Below are positions 14,985 through 22,573 of a stretch of DNA of 22,573 bases, piece after piece. This DNA is from Bacteroidota bacterium (GTDB lineage Bacteria; Bacteroidota; Bacteroidia; Bacteroidales; Prolixibacteraceae). Within the stretch, counting starts at the first letter, position 1; the number at the start of each line of letters is the position of its first letter. Both the position numbers and the translations under genes were made by a program. The stretch is from the NCBI GenBank assembly GCA_030706665.1, contig JAUZOB010000010.1, positions 1-22,573 on the forward strand, read 5' to 3'. The notes below the pieces were generated by a model, which was not told the origin of the DNA, did no database searches, and was given only the letters and a program-made list of their open reading frames with translations.

Positions 14985-16031
14985 TTATTTGGTTTTTACT
15001 TTATCCAGAGTAAAAGTAAATGTAGTTCCCTGATCAGGAACACTTTTAACATTTATGGTCTGTTTGTGTGCTTCGATCACATGTTTTACAATTGATAGCC
15101 CAAGGCCTGTACCACCCTGTTCCCTTGACCGGCTCTTATCGACACGATAGAATCGTTCAAAGACACGAGGCAGATGTTCTGTTTCAATCCCGATTCCATT
15201 ATCGGTAACTTCTACGAGTACATGATCTTCGAGATCAAAGAAACCGACCTTTACAAAGCCATTCTTTTTCCCGTATTTAATCGCATTGGTTATTAAATTG
15301 TGTAGAATTTCGAATATTCTTTTGCGATCTGCATGTACCATTACCGGTTTATCTCCGCCAGTATAAATATGAAGCGAAATCTTATTCTGTTTTGCCAGCA
15401 TGTGTTCAATATCGAAAACCTCTTCTACCAATTTTACAAGGTTAAAGTGCTCCATTTGAAGCTTCAACTCTCCCGATTCAAGTTTTGTAATAGACTCCAA
15501 ATCCTCGACAATCGAAATCATCCGGTCGATGCTCTTCTCTGTCCTTTCCAGATAGAATCTGTTTACTTTTGAGTCTTCAAGCCCGCCTTCCAAAAGAGTC
15601 AGGATATATCCCTGGATATTAAAGATCGGGGTCTTTAATTCGTGCGATACGTTTCCAATAAATTCTTTACGATATCGTTCCAGTTCTTTTAACCGGGCAA
15701 TCTCTTTTTCTTTATCCGAAGCCCAATTCTCAACTTCTTTATTTACAGCTGAAATAATATCCATTCCCGCCTCATCCCGATCAAGCTTCTTTTTGTCATC
15801 AAAAGAACCCGTCTTTATAGCTTTATAGATCGGTAGAATTTTATAGTAGATGTAATGATTCAGTATATATATAACCAGGAAATAAGTAGCAAATGCAAAA
15901 ACAGGTATTGCTGTCATAATTGCAAATCCAACTTTCCCGATTAAATATGAAACAAAAACCAATAGTCCTACCAATAGAGATAAAAGCAATGTAATAACTA
16001 ACGATAACTGACGTGCAGAGTAAGTCTTCAT
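14985..16031 (-). CDS. PhoR-like sensor histidine kinase
   Basis: A 348-residue membrane kinase. Two hydrophobic segments (about residues 9-30 and 34-58) are separated by only a few residues, so almost nothing is exposed outside and the signal is probably sensed within the membrane, through a partner or in the cytosol. Then come a linker helix, the H-box FIGNVSHELKTPI with His130, the N-box NLITNAIKYG, G1 DNGIGI, F-box FERFYRVD and G2 GTGLGLSIVK, all intact. It is the first gene of the pair with the response regulator and is divergent from the SulP gene with 741 bases between them. The spacer to the regulator gene (14895-14984) is AT-rich without a clear terminator, consistent with one transcript. 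Confidence 0.93.
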   Translation of the reverse strand: MKTYSARQLSLVITLLLSLLVGLLVFVSYLIGKVGFAIMTAIPVFAFATYFLVIYILNHYIYYKILPIYKAIKTGSFDDKKKLDRDEAGMDIISAVNKEVENWASDKEKEIARLKELERYRKEFIGNVSHELKTPIFNIQGYILTLLEGGLEDSKVNRFYLERTEKSIDRMISIVEDLESITKLESGELKLQMEHFNLVKLVEEVFDIEHMLAKQNKISLHIYTGGDKPVMVHADRKRIFEILHNLITNAIKYGKKNGFVKVGFFDLEDHVLVEVTDNGIGIETEHLPRVFERFYRVDKSRSREQGGTGLGLSIVKHVIEAHKQTINVKSVPDQGTTFTFTLDKVKTK

Positions 16032-16662
16032 AATGTAATTGGTTATCTTTTTCAGGCTAAAATTACGAAACAGGATTCAAAGAGAACCCTGTTCATATTT
16101 TTAAATGCATAAATTTAAACAAAGAGACGAATGCTTAAAATTTCTTTGAGTTTGAATGAGTACTAAATGCTGTTTTTTCTATAAATTATTGTTAATTCTA
16201 AAAAATGATTCATTTATTCCCTGAAGAGGGTTTGCTCAAACAGTGCAAGTCACCCGAACTTGTATTTGTATCTAATGGGGAAATCGCTTATCAAGCCACG
16301 TTTATTCAACAGCGAAGAGATATAGCCCCGAAAAGTATTTACGTTCCAATTAAAAATTTATTCTCAAACCATCGCTTCGAATATTGAAACATTCTCCTGA
16401 ATTTTATCTGTAAATCGTTCTCCATCCTTCGAGCTATGAAGAGTCTGATGAATCAACTTCTCCTTCCGGACGCCTAAAAATTTTTTTGTGATATTAAATA
16501 AGGCCTTGAATTTGCCTTCTATTTATCAAAATAGATAGAATGGGCTCATTTTTGTACAAATTCAAATTTGTGAAAGTACTGAAAGAATGATAAAAAGAGA
16601 ACGAAGTTTAAATAATTCTATCTTATTAAATCAAAAAAGGACAACAAGGCTTGATTTGACCA

Positions 16663-16692
16663 TACCTTTGCGGCACAATTTTAGAAAATTGT
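16663..16692 (+). promoter_or_regulatory. Candidate SulP promoter with palindrome at the expected transcript start
   Basis: TACCTTTG (16663-16670) matches TAnnTTTG exactly. Immediately downstream, where transcription would begin, ACAATTTT (16675-16682) and AAAATTGT (16685-16692) form a perfect 8-bp dyad with a 2-base centre, a good position for a repressor operator. No TTG at proper -33 spacing was found, so an activator may be needed if the promoter is real. Confidence 0.35.
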
Positions 16693-16702
16693 CATAAATG
16701 CA

Positions 16703-16749
16703 AGAACCGATTCTCCAAAATTCATTACTTATCCAAACTTTCCGGTTCT
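16703..16749 (+). promoter_or_regulatory. Stem-loop in the leader of the SulP gene
   Basis: AGAACCG (16703-16709) pairs with CGGTTCT (16743-16749) across a 33-base loop, ending 23 bases before the start codon. It could influence ribosome access. It does not match a riboswitch class I know. Confidence 0.3.
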
Positions 16750-16772
16750 GAAAAATTAAAAATAGAACACAT

Positions 16773-18437
16773 ATGTTTACTCCTAAACTGGTTTCCGTAC
16801 TTCGGGAGGGGTATGGTATTCACCAATTTACAAAAGATCTGACAGCAGGAATTATTGTCGGAATTGTTGCACTTCCATTGGCTATTGCTTTTGCCATAGC
16901 ATCCGGAGTTTCTCCAGATAAAGGTTTATATACCGCAATCATTGGCGGTTTTATGGTCTCTGTGCTTGGCGGCAGCAGAGTTCAAATAGGCGGCCCTACC
17001 GGGGCTTTTATTGTCATCGTCTATTCTATTGTTTCAAAATACGGGGTCGATGGGTTGATCATCTCAACTTTAATGGCCGGGATTATCCTGATGATATTAG
17101 GGTTTTCGAGGTTAGGGAATGTCATAAAGTTTATCCCCTACCCTCTTACCGTTGGGTTCACATCCGGGATTGCTCTTCTGATATTTTCTTCCCAGGTTAA
17201 AGACTTTTTGGGACTAACTTTTAATGGAAATCCTGTAGGATTTCTTGAAAAATGGGGTGCTGTCTTTTCTCATTTAAGCACTACAAATTATTATGCATTA
17301 GCTCTCTCTGTCGGAACGATCGTGATCATCGTAGGGACTCAACGTCTTTTCCCAAAAATACCAGGCAGCCTTATCGCAATCATTCTTACCACAGCTGCAG
17401 TTTGTGCTTTTAAGCTTCCGGTAGAAACAATAGAAAGCCGATTCGGGGAGATTCCGACAGGACTTCCTCACCTGATGATACCGTCCTTCAATTGGGGACA
17501 GTTACAGGCATATGTCCAACCAGCCTTTGCCATAGCCCTCCTGGGAGGGATTGAATCCCTGCTATCGGCAGTAGTTGCCGACGGGATGATTAGTGGGAAT
17601 CACCGTTCCAATATGGAACTTGTCGGTCAGGGTGTTGCAAATATCAGCTCTGCTCTCTTTGGTGGAATTCCTGTAACAGGAGCCATCGCCCGTACAGCTA
17701 CCAACGTTAAAAGTGGGGGACGTACTCCGATTGCAGGAATTGTACATGCCATTACGCTATTGATAATAATGCTTTTTGCGGGAAAATGGGCGAAGTTAAT
17801 CCCTCTTTCATGCCTTTCCGGAATTCTGGCTATTGTTGCCTTCAATATGAGTGAATGGAGATCTTTTAAAGCAATTACACGGGGGTCCCGTCAGGATATA
17901 ACGATTCTTATTGTGACTTTCTTATTGACTGTCATTATAGATCTTACAGTTGCAATTGAGATCGGAATGGTTCTCGCCTGCTTTCTCTTTATGCAACGTA
18001 TGGCAAAAGTCAGCCATGTAAGTGTAATTACAGATCAAATGGAAGACCTAATAGAGAAAGAAGATCCGGATGCTACGGATAAATTGAATATCCCGAAACA
18101 TGTCGAGATCTATGAAGTAAACGGCCCTTTCTTTTTTGGAGCTGCTCACAAGTTCAGAGATTCAATTAAAGCCTTGGAGAAGAGACCTAAGATCATGATC
18201 ATCAGAATGAGAAATGTTCCGTTTATCGATTCTACCGGTATCCACAACCTTCGTCAGTTGGTAAAAGATTTGGCCGGGTCTAAAATACGGGTAATCCTTT
18301 CGGGTGTCCAACCGGATGTGGATCGCGAGATTCGGAATGCAGGATTGGCAGAAATAATCGGTGAAGAGTATATCTTCCCGCATATCCGTCTGGCCCTTGA
18401 AAAAGCGACTGAGCTTTCAGCTCAATTCCGCAAATAG
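16773..18437 (+). CDS. SulP family anion transporter with STAS domain
   Basis: A 554-residue inner-membrane protein. Residues about 15-420 form the multi-helix transport core with the SulP signature near the start (DLTAGIIVGIVALPLAIAFA, then YTAIIGGFMVSVLGGSRVQI and GGPTGAFIVIV). Residues about 440-550 are a cytosolic STAS domain with the conserved FIDSTGIHNLRQL loop around residue 485, where a Ser is often phosphorylated in related domains. SulP proteins carry sulfate, bicarbonate or other anions, often with Na+ or H+; the substrate is not evident. No carbonic anhydrase or sulfate-assimilation genes are adjacent. It is a single-gene unit with a long leader and is separated from the next gene by a strong bidirectional terminator. 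Confidence 0.93.
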   Translation: MFTPKLVSVLREGYGIHQFTKDLTAGIIVGIVALPLAIAFAIASGVSPDKGLYTAIIGGFMVSVLGGSRVQIGGPTGAFIVIVYSIVSKYGVDGLIISTLMAGIILMILGFSRLGNVIKFIPYPLTVGFTSGIALLIFSSQVKDFLGLTFNGNPVGFLEKWGAVFSHLSTTNYYALALSVGTIVIIVGTQRLFPKIPGSLIAIILTTAAVCAFKLPVETIESRFGEIPTGLPHLMIPSFNWGQLQAYVQPAFAIALLGGIESLLSAVVADGMISGNHRSNMELVGQGVANISSALFGGIPVTGAIARTATNVKSGGRTPIAGIVHAITLLIIMLFAGKWAKLIPLSCLSGILAIVAFNMSEWRSFKAITRGSRQDITILIVTFLLTVIIDLTVAIEIGMVLACFLFMQRMAKVSHVSVITDQMEDLIEKEDPDATDKLNIPKHVEIYEVNGPFFFGAAHKFRDSIKALEKRPKIMIIRMRNVPFIDSTGIHNLRQLVKDLAGSKIRVILSGVQPDVDREIRNAGLAEIIGEEYIFPHIRLALEKATELSAQFRK

Positions 18438-18604
18438 TTGAAGTTTTTGTTGGGATTCCCAACTAGTTAATATCTCTCACTAAAAAGGAACCGCATCACA
18501 TATTCTGTTCAAATTCCCCAAAAGTAATTTTATTTAGGGGTAAGACAGAATTCCTGATGCACATCCTTTTGAATAGAACATCACCCTATTTTAATATCAA
18601 ATAT

Positions 18605-18649
18605 AAAGTAAAGAGGCTGTCTTTTTAAAAAAGACAGCCTCTTTACTTT
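18605..18649. terminator. Long perfect bidirectional terminator
   Basis: A 22-bp perfect stem (18605-18626 with 18628-18649). The core AAGAGGCTGTC pairs with GACAGCCTCTT, and it is flanked on both sides by A and T runs. It sits between the convergent SulP and radical SAM genes and can end transcripts from both directions. Confidence 0.92.
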
Positions 18650-18734
18650 TATATCATTTCTTGTTTCAAGTATAGCTTCCAGGTTATTTATCGACACCCC
18701 CTGTCGCCACCCTGAATATTGGAATAAAAATTTT

Positions 18735-19511
18735 TTAAGCAACCGATGTCTGAATCCCTAATGCTGTAACTTTTTCAGCAATCGCTTCCAGAACATCATT
18801 CTCCACCTTTATCAGCCCGGAAGCAGGAGTGTCACGATCAATGGAATAAACCATCACCTGAGAAGGACTGATTTCTTTTATAAGTGACAACCATGCATCG
18901 ACTTCTTCCGGAGTCGTATTGTCAATATGATGGCCTTTAAAGTCTCCTATAAGAAACATCGTCTGAATGATAAGTTTCCCCTCGAATTTCTTAAGATTAT
19001 GGATCAGTTTCTTCAAAGAGAAGTTACTTTGAGGACAGTTCATAATGCGAATTGTTTCTTCGAAACCCGAGTCTAATTTCAGAATATTGTCATCAACTTT
19101 TTTAAGCGCCCTAACAACCTTCTCTTTATGAACCATCGTTGAATTCGAAAGAACAGCAATTCTGGCTTTCGGGGCATATTGGTTTCTTAATGAAATGGTA
19201 TCATCGATAACCTGTTCAAATTCAGGATGCAGGGTAGGTTCTCCATTTCCGGCAAAAGTTATAACATCAGGAAGGACTCCTTCTTCTGCCATATTCTGTA
19301 GTTTCAATTCCAATTGTGCCTTTACCTTTTCAGCAGTGGGAAGATGCCCTGCTCCGGCAAGTTTCTCCGGATTCCAACCGCATTCACAATAGATACAGTC
19401 GAATGTACACAATTTTGAATCTATCGGCAACAGATTAATACCGAGAGATACTCCTAACCTTCTGCTCTGAACCGGGCCGAAAATAATATCATCAAATAAA
19501 AACGTTCCCAT
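18735..19511 (-). CDS. Radical SAM protein (COG0731-like, wyosine-synthetase-related)
   Basis: A 258-residue cytosolic radical SAM enzyme. The start MGTFLFDDIIFGPVQSRRLG, the LGINLLP segment and the cluster motif Cys35-x3-Cys39-x2-Cys42 (CTFDCIYCECGWN) place it near COG0731 proteins, relatives of archaeal TYW1-type tRNA wyosine synthetases. Bacteroidota lack wyosine, so the true reaction is unknown. Other family marks are FAGNGEPTLHPEF, VLSNSTMV, KLDSG and IIQTMFLIGDF. I chose the ATG at 19511 because family members begin there; an in-frame ATG at 19544 would add 11 residues and overlap the amidohydrolase gene by 8 bases. It is the last gene of a three-gene operon with an amidohydrolase and a DUF4296 lipoprotein. 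Its cluster-binding site is intact. Confidence 0.85.
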   Translation of the reverse strand: MGTFLFDDIIFGPVQSRRLGVSLGINLLPIDSKLCTFDCIYCECGWNPEKLAGAGHLPTAEKVKAQLELKLQNMAEEGVLPDVITFAGNGEPTLHPEFEQVIDDTISLRNQYAPKARIAVLSNSTMVHKEKVVRALKKVDDNILKLDSGFEETIRIMNCPQSNFSLKKLIHNLKKFEGKLIIQTMFLIGDFKGHHIDNTTPEEVDAWLSLIKEISPSQVMVYSIDRDTPASGLIKVENDVLEAIAEKVTALGIQTSVA

Positions 19512-19536
19512 ATCGGTTTCTTTAATTCTTTCTGTA

Positions 19537-20733
19537 TTAAACATGCATTGGTTGCACGACCGATGCTGATGTTAATTTCATCTCTCTGAAATTAATGTTC
19601 GTAATCAGATTCACTCCGGACACTTTACCGGGAGTAAAACTACCTAAATGCTCATCCATTCCCAGGGCAGCAGCTCCATTTTTCGTTGCCCACATAAACA
19701 GGTCCTCCAATAGAATAGAAGGTTCGGCATCTTGTATTTGTCTGATCTCCGCCAAGATCGATAACTTATTATTCGAAGCCAGACTATCCGTCCCAATGCA
19801 TATCGGAAACCCTGAATCCTTCAATTTTTTATAATCAGGAGTCAGCCCCGTGATATATTGATTCGAAGACGGGCACACAACAAAAAAGGTATTCGTTGTT
19901 AATCTTGATTCTTTAATCAAATCCAGATCAGCATCTTCCAGAACCGTATTGTGAACCAAAAGAAGAGGATTAGATTCAGGGATATATCTCAATATTCTTG
20001 AGGTGGCTGATTCAGGATTAAAAGGAAGCTCATTCAATCGGATTCCAAGTTTAGAAGAATAATGATCAGACAACCTTCCTTTTCTATACAGTAGGAATTC
20101 ATTCTCTTCTTTCGATTCCAAATGATGAATCGAATATCGTCTTTGGAGATCAGCCGGACTGTCAATCAATTTCCGGAATAATTCATCGGAGACAGCATAT
20201 GCAGAATGGGGTGTCAGGTTGCATGGTTGATTCCCATCAAAAAAGGCAGTACACACTGATTGTGCCTGCATCAATGACTTATCTGCACGGGCAGGATGGA
20301 TTCCAAATGCTTCTGCAAAATTGAGATACCGTATCAGACTTTTATTTTTGATACTTATTGTTTCAGTAGTATTGCAAGTATCACCTACTGCTACGATTCC
20401 CTGCAAATACATCGATCGGTCAACTCGCTCAGCAAGCGTTGAGATATGTTGTGAAGAAGTACTCTGCACATCGAACAGTGCATCCAGGAATCCTGAGAGC
20501 TCTTTGTTTTGGGGCAGGACCCCTTTTAAGTCTGATAATTCAAGATGACAGTGAGCATTAATGAATCCGGGAACAAGAATTCCGCCATAGAACTCAAGCC
20601 CTTCCTCTTCATTCATTTCACCCTTAGGATCACGGACATCAATGACAGTCCCTTTATCGTCAAGCGACAGGATGCCATATTTTACGAACCGGCCATCGTC
20701 GGTTAAGACATAATGAGCCGACAGTTTTCTCAT
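19537..20733 (-). CDS. Amidohydrolase superfamily deaminase/chlorohydrolase-like enzyme
   Basis: A 398-residue TIM-barrel metal enzyme of the SsnA/TrzA/MtaD type. The metal and catalytic residues are complete: His61 and His63 in NAHCHLELS, His203-x2-Glu206 in HHLES, His261 in VHNT and Asp316 in GTDSLASNN. This H-x-H, H-x-x-E, H, D set is typical of aminohydrolases acting on purine- or pterin-like substrates (guanine, cytosine, S-adenosylhomocysteine, aminofutalosine). A small beta-sandwich is made by the first 50 and last 40 residues, as in the family. The start is 6 bases after the DUF4296 gene, and the following radical SAM gene is 25 bases on (or overlaps by 8 with its longer start), so the three are co-expressed. 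Aminofutalosine deaminase is one option, but no other futalosine-pathway gene is visible. Confidence 0.85.
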   Translation of the reverse strand: MRKLSAHYVLTDDGRFVKYGILSLDDKGTVIDVRDPKGEMNEEEGLEFYGGILVPGFINAHCHLELSDLKGVLPQNKELSGFLDALFDVQSTSSQHISTLAERVDRSMYLQGIVAVGDTCNTTETISIKNKSLIRYLNFAEAFGIHPARADKSLMQAQSVCTAFFDGNQPCNLTPHSAYAVSDELFRKLIDSPADLQRRYSIHHLESKEENEFLLYRKGRLSDHYSSKLGIRLNELPFNPESATSRILRYIPESNPLLLVHNTVLEDADLDLIKESRLTTNTFFVVCPSSNQYITGLTPDYKKLKDSGFPICIGTDSLASNNKLSILAEIRQIQDAEPSILLEDLFMWATKNGAAALGMDEHLGSFTPGKVSGVNLITNINFREMKLTSASVVQPMHV

Positions 20734-20739
20734 AAACGA

Positions 20740-21189
20740 CTATTTTGGAAGTGTATTCGGATTATTCGGCGTAGGAGATGTACCAAACTGAGGCTGCTGC
20801 GTCGGTGGAACATCAGGATTAACAGGTAGCCTTTCCGCATTCTTTCCGGACGGCATTCCTGATGTCTTCTGGATCTCCTCATTTAAACGATCGCTCAGCT
20901 GCTGATAGATCCTCGCATATTGTTTCGGATGCTTTGTATAATAGTAGATCGAATTTTCAAATGCTTTCGTGGTAATCTTATGTTTCTTCAGAACTGAATT
21001 ATAAAGTTCATCTGAAGTATACATCGGACTGGCATGGCTCATCATTGATGCTGACATAGCATCTGTCAGATGCATATCATACAGGACATCCATCATCTCG
21101 CGTTGTGATAAAATCTTATCATCGCCATTATGACAACCTGTAAGAGAAAGAAAGACAACTCCTAACAATATTACTAAACCAATCCTCAT
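20740..21189 (-). CDS. DUF4296 family lipoprotein
   Basis: A 149-residue lipoprotein (hydrophobic residues 4-17, lipobox LTGC with Cys19). The helical middle, residues 27-105, matches DUF4296: LSQREMMDVLYDMHLTDAM, MYTSDELYNSVLKKHKIT, AFENSIYYYTKHPKQYARIY. It ends in a disordered Pro/Asn/Gln-rich tail (about 115-149). The function is unknown; members are found in Bacteroidota next to unrelated genes. It is the first gene of the operon with the amidohydrolase and the radical SAM protein. A periplasmic lipoprotein in one operon with two cytosolic enzymes is an odd pairing and may reflect only shared transcription. Confidence 0.85.
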   Translation of the reverse strand: MRIGLVILLGVVFLSLTGCHNGDDKILSQREMMDVLYDMHLTDAMSASMMSHASPMYTSDELYNSVLKKHKITTKAFENSIYYYTKHPKQYARIYQQLSDRLNEEIQKTSGMPSGKNAERLPVNPDVPPTQQPQFGTSPTPNNPNTLPK

Positions 21190-21609
21190 ATAATCTGTAT
21201 TTTAAGAGCAAAATTAGAATTACTTCACCATAAAACAAATGGAATACAATGAAAAATGTGAATCCTTCCGGTTCTTCATTAAAATTAACAAGTTCCATCA
21301 GTCTTTACAATGAAGCTCTTCTCTCCATCGGAATTCAAAGAAGGAACCAATAATCCATCTCCCTTTCGTTTTATCTAACCTGCTATTCCTCATAATCTCA
21401 AAATTCCGGATTGCATGACAAGTACATCAATAGATTACAAGTTTGCAATGAACATATTTTCTTGAGGTATCTCAAATATCTGACAAGGTTAAACTAACTC
21501 AGATCAATACTTCAGATCTTTCAATTCTTAAGTAAACACCTAAAAGAGCACAACTCTCTTTTGCATCAGCAAGAATTAACAGCAAACTTTGAAGAATCTT
21601 TATTTCTTT
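21190..21609. other. Intergenic region between radA and the DUF4296 operon
   Basis: 420 bases with no gene-like ORF. Read on the minus strand it holds the 3' flank of radA with a weak hairpin (listed separately), a small stem TTGAG-GTAT-CTCAA (21462-21475), and the presumed promoter of the DUF4296 operon, for which no clear consensus was found. Confidence 0.5.
21542..21562 (-). terminator. Weak candidate terminator downstream of radA
   Basis: AAAAGAG (21542-21548) and CTCTTTT (21556-21562) pair around a 7-base loop. It lies about 48-68 bases beyond the radA stop and ends in TTTT on the minus strand. The stem is short and AT-rich, so confidence is low. Confidence 0.3.
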
Positions 21610-22573
21610 TTAAGCGAAGATTCGTTTAAAGACCTCTTCGACTCTGCCAAACGAATGTATTTCGATGTTAAACTTCTTCAGGTTAACTCCTCGCGTATAC
21701 TTCGGAATATAGATTTCCTTAAATCCAAGCTTCTCTGCTTCAGCAATCCGCTGTTCGATACGTGTTACCGGTCTGATCTCACCGGTAAGTCCCACCTCCC
21801 CTGCAAAACAAATACTTTTCTCTACAGGGATATCAAAGTTGGAAGATAAGACCGCATTCAGGACAGCCATATCTATGGCAGGATCATCTACCCGTATTCC
21901 CCCTGCAATATTGAGAAATACATCTTTTGCAATCAATTTAAACCCTGCTCTCTTTTCAAGTACAGCAAGAAGCATGTTCAACCGACGAAGATCAAAGCCG
22001 GTTGCCGAACGCTGGGGGGTTGAATACGCAGCACTACTGACAAGTGCCTGCACTTCTATTAAGAAAGGACGCATCCCTTCCATAGACGCAGAAACTGCTG
22101 TTCCACTGAGCTTTTGATCATAAGCAGACAAGAGTAATTCTGATGGATTTGATACCTCTCGCAAACCATCGTGCCCCATTTCAAAGATTCCCATTTCGGA
22201 AGTCGAACCGAATCTGTTCTTAATTGATCTAAGAATCCGATACATATGATTTCGATCTCCTTCAAACTGAAGGACCGTATCGACAATATGCTCCAAAACT
22301 TTAGGCCCCGCCAGGCTCCCCTCTTTATTAATATGTCCGATCAGTAAAACAGGAATTGCATTTTCTTTAGCAACCTTTAAGATTGCCGAGGTGCATTCAC
22401 GAATTTGAGTAACACTTCCAGGCGACGACTCCACCCGGTCCGTCCCGACAGTCTGAATTGAATCGATAATCACTAGTCCGGGATTCATATGCTCAATCTG
22501 AGCCACGATTTGTTCCAGTTGCGTTTCGCTTAAAAAGAAACACTCTCCTCCCTGTCTTTGCAATCGTTGTGCC
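21610..22573 (-). CDS. radA: DNA repair protein RadA (Sms), 5' end outside the window
   Basis: About 321 C-terminal residues are visible; the frame stays open to the window edge. RadA is a RecA-like ATPase and helicase that helps branch migration in recombination. Visible marks are the end of the ATPase core (LVIIDSIQTV, Walker B; LLIGHINKEGSLAGPKVLEH), the RadA-specific KNRFG loop, and the C-terminal Lon-protease-like domain (LIEVQALVSS, RRLNMLLAVLEKRAG, VFLNIAGGIRVDDPAIDMAV, GEVGLTGEIRPV, RIAEAEKLGF). The zinc finger and Walker A lie upstream of the window. A TTG at 22561-22563 is an internal Leu codon, not a start, because the upstream codons (Ala-Gln-Arg) continue the family sequence. Nothing unusual is seen in the visible part. 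Confidence 0.95.
   Translation of the reverse strand, partial: AQRLQRQGGECFFLSETQLEQIVAQIEHMNPGLVIIDSIQTVGTDRVESSPGSVTQIRECTSAILKVAKENAIPVLLIGHINKEGSLAGPKVLEHIVDTVLQFEGDRNHMYRILRSIKNRFGSTSEMGIFEMGHDGLREVSNPSELLLSAYDQKLSGTAVSASMEGMRPFLIEVQALVSSAAYSTPQRSATGFDLRRLNMLLAVLEKRAGFKLIAKDVFLNIAGGIRVDDPAIDMAVLNAVLSSNFDIPVEKSICFAGEVGLTGEIRPVTRIEQRIAEAEKLGFKEIYIPKYTRGVNLKKFNIEIHSFGRVEEVFKRIFA

Larger units (their letters stand above)
16032..16772. other. Long divergent intergenic region upstream of kinase and SulP genes
   Basis: A 741-base spacer. It contains a perfect 10-bp palindrome TTTGTACAAA (16551-16560) running into CAAATTTGTGAA, a -7 promoter match (16663-16670) and two hairpins just before the SulP gene. 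A 60-codon ORF at 16205-16387 has no recognisable features and is not supported as a gene. No tRNA, known riboswitch or ncRNA signature was recognised, but the length is unusual for this compact window. Confidence 0.5.

Noticed and set aside
16205..16387. 60-codon ORF in the kinase/SulP spacer
   Set aside because: No recognisable domain, signal peptide or composition typical of a gene, and no promoter or ribosome site of note. Its length is within chance expectation for AT-rich DNA.
18449..18463. Perfect dyad GTTGGGA-T-TCCCAAC just after the SulP stop
   Set aside because: The single-base centre cannot form a normal hairpin loop at full length, and no T-run follows on either strand. A better terminator lies at 18605-18649.
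19512..19544. Upstream ATG for the radical SAM gene, overlapping the amidohydrolase
   Set aside because: Possible, since 8-base overlaps occur, but the added 11 residues precede the usual family N-terminus. The shorter start was preferred without certainty.
22561..22563. TTG as the start of a complete radA
   Set aside because: The codons upstream to the window edge continue the frame (Ala-Gln-Arg), and the ATPase N-terminal part is missing, so the gene is truncated by the window.
1..22573. CRISPR array, tRNA, rRNA, integrase or defence island
   Set aside because: No regularly spaced repeats, no tRNA-like or rRNA-like sequence, and no recognisable defence, phage or integrase genes were found in either strand.

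Overview
The window looks like chromosome of a Bacteroidota bacterium, probably order Bacteroidales. The evidence is moderately AT-rich DNA, almost exclusive use of TAA/TAG stops, few Shine-Dalgarno sequences, several exact matches to the Bacteroidota -7 promoter element (TAnnTTTG), and families largely confined to or typical of the phylum: DUF4292 and DUF4296 lipoproteins, a lipoprotein glutaminyl cyclase, and a dut-TPR-DUF4292-EnvC cluster. The genus cannot be fixed from the sequence. No CRISPR array, rRNA, tRNA, intact transposon or prophage was seen. Most of the window is ordinary core genome.

Layout. 135-1205 (-): glutaminyl cyclase lipoprotein. 1547-3022 (+): lipid-linked sugar flippase. 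3121-3561 (+): rpiB interrupted by an in-frame TGA, followed after 4 bases by lutB (3566-4948) and an Rrf2 regulator (4975-5418). 5419-5814 (-): small VanZ-like membrane protein, divergent from hemW (5831-6958) with only 16 bases between the starts. 7029-11441 (+): envelope cluster of dut, a TPR lipoprotein, a DUF4292 lipoprotein and an EnvC-like protein with a degenerate LytM domain, closed by a strong terminator. 11511-11949: a gene-free stretch with repeats and what looks like a decayed insertion-sequence end. 11950-13163: divergent Crp/Fnr-type regulator and OsmC-type peroxidase. 13402-14013: secreted YceI protein. 14196-16031 (-): histidine kinase and response regulator. 16773-18437 (+): SulP anion transporter behind a long, structured upstream region. 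18735-21189 (-): three-gene operon of a DUF4296 lipoprotein, an amidohydrolase and a radical SAM protein. 21610-22573 (-): the 3' part of radA, running off the window.

How the genes fit together. The envelope theme is strong: flippase, TPR and DUF4292 lipoproteins, the EnvC-like amidase activator, the glutaminyl cyclase and the PhoR/PhoB-like pair. The EnvC-like protein is predicted to start with Gln after signal-peptide cleavage, so it would be a substrate for the cyclase in this window. A second theme is redox and Fe-S chemistry: LutB with two 4Fe-4S sites, an Rrf2 regulator with a cysteine cluster, radical SAM HemW, a second radical SAM protein and OsmC.

The best items for a second look are the broken rpiB, the uncharacterised DUF4296/amidohydrolase/radical SAM operon, the lutB-Rrf2 pair without visible lutA or lutC, the LolB-like DUF4292 protein, and the repeat-bearing relic at 11511-11949. 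I did not find a clearly new defence or mobile system.
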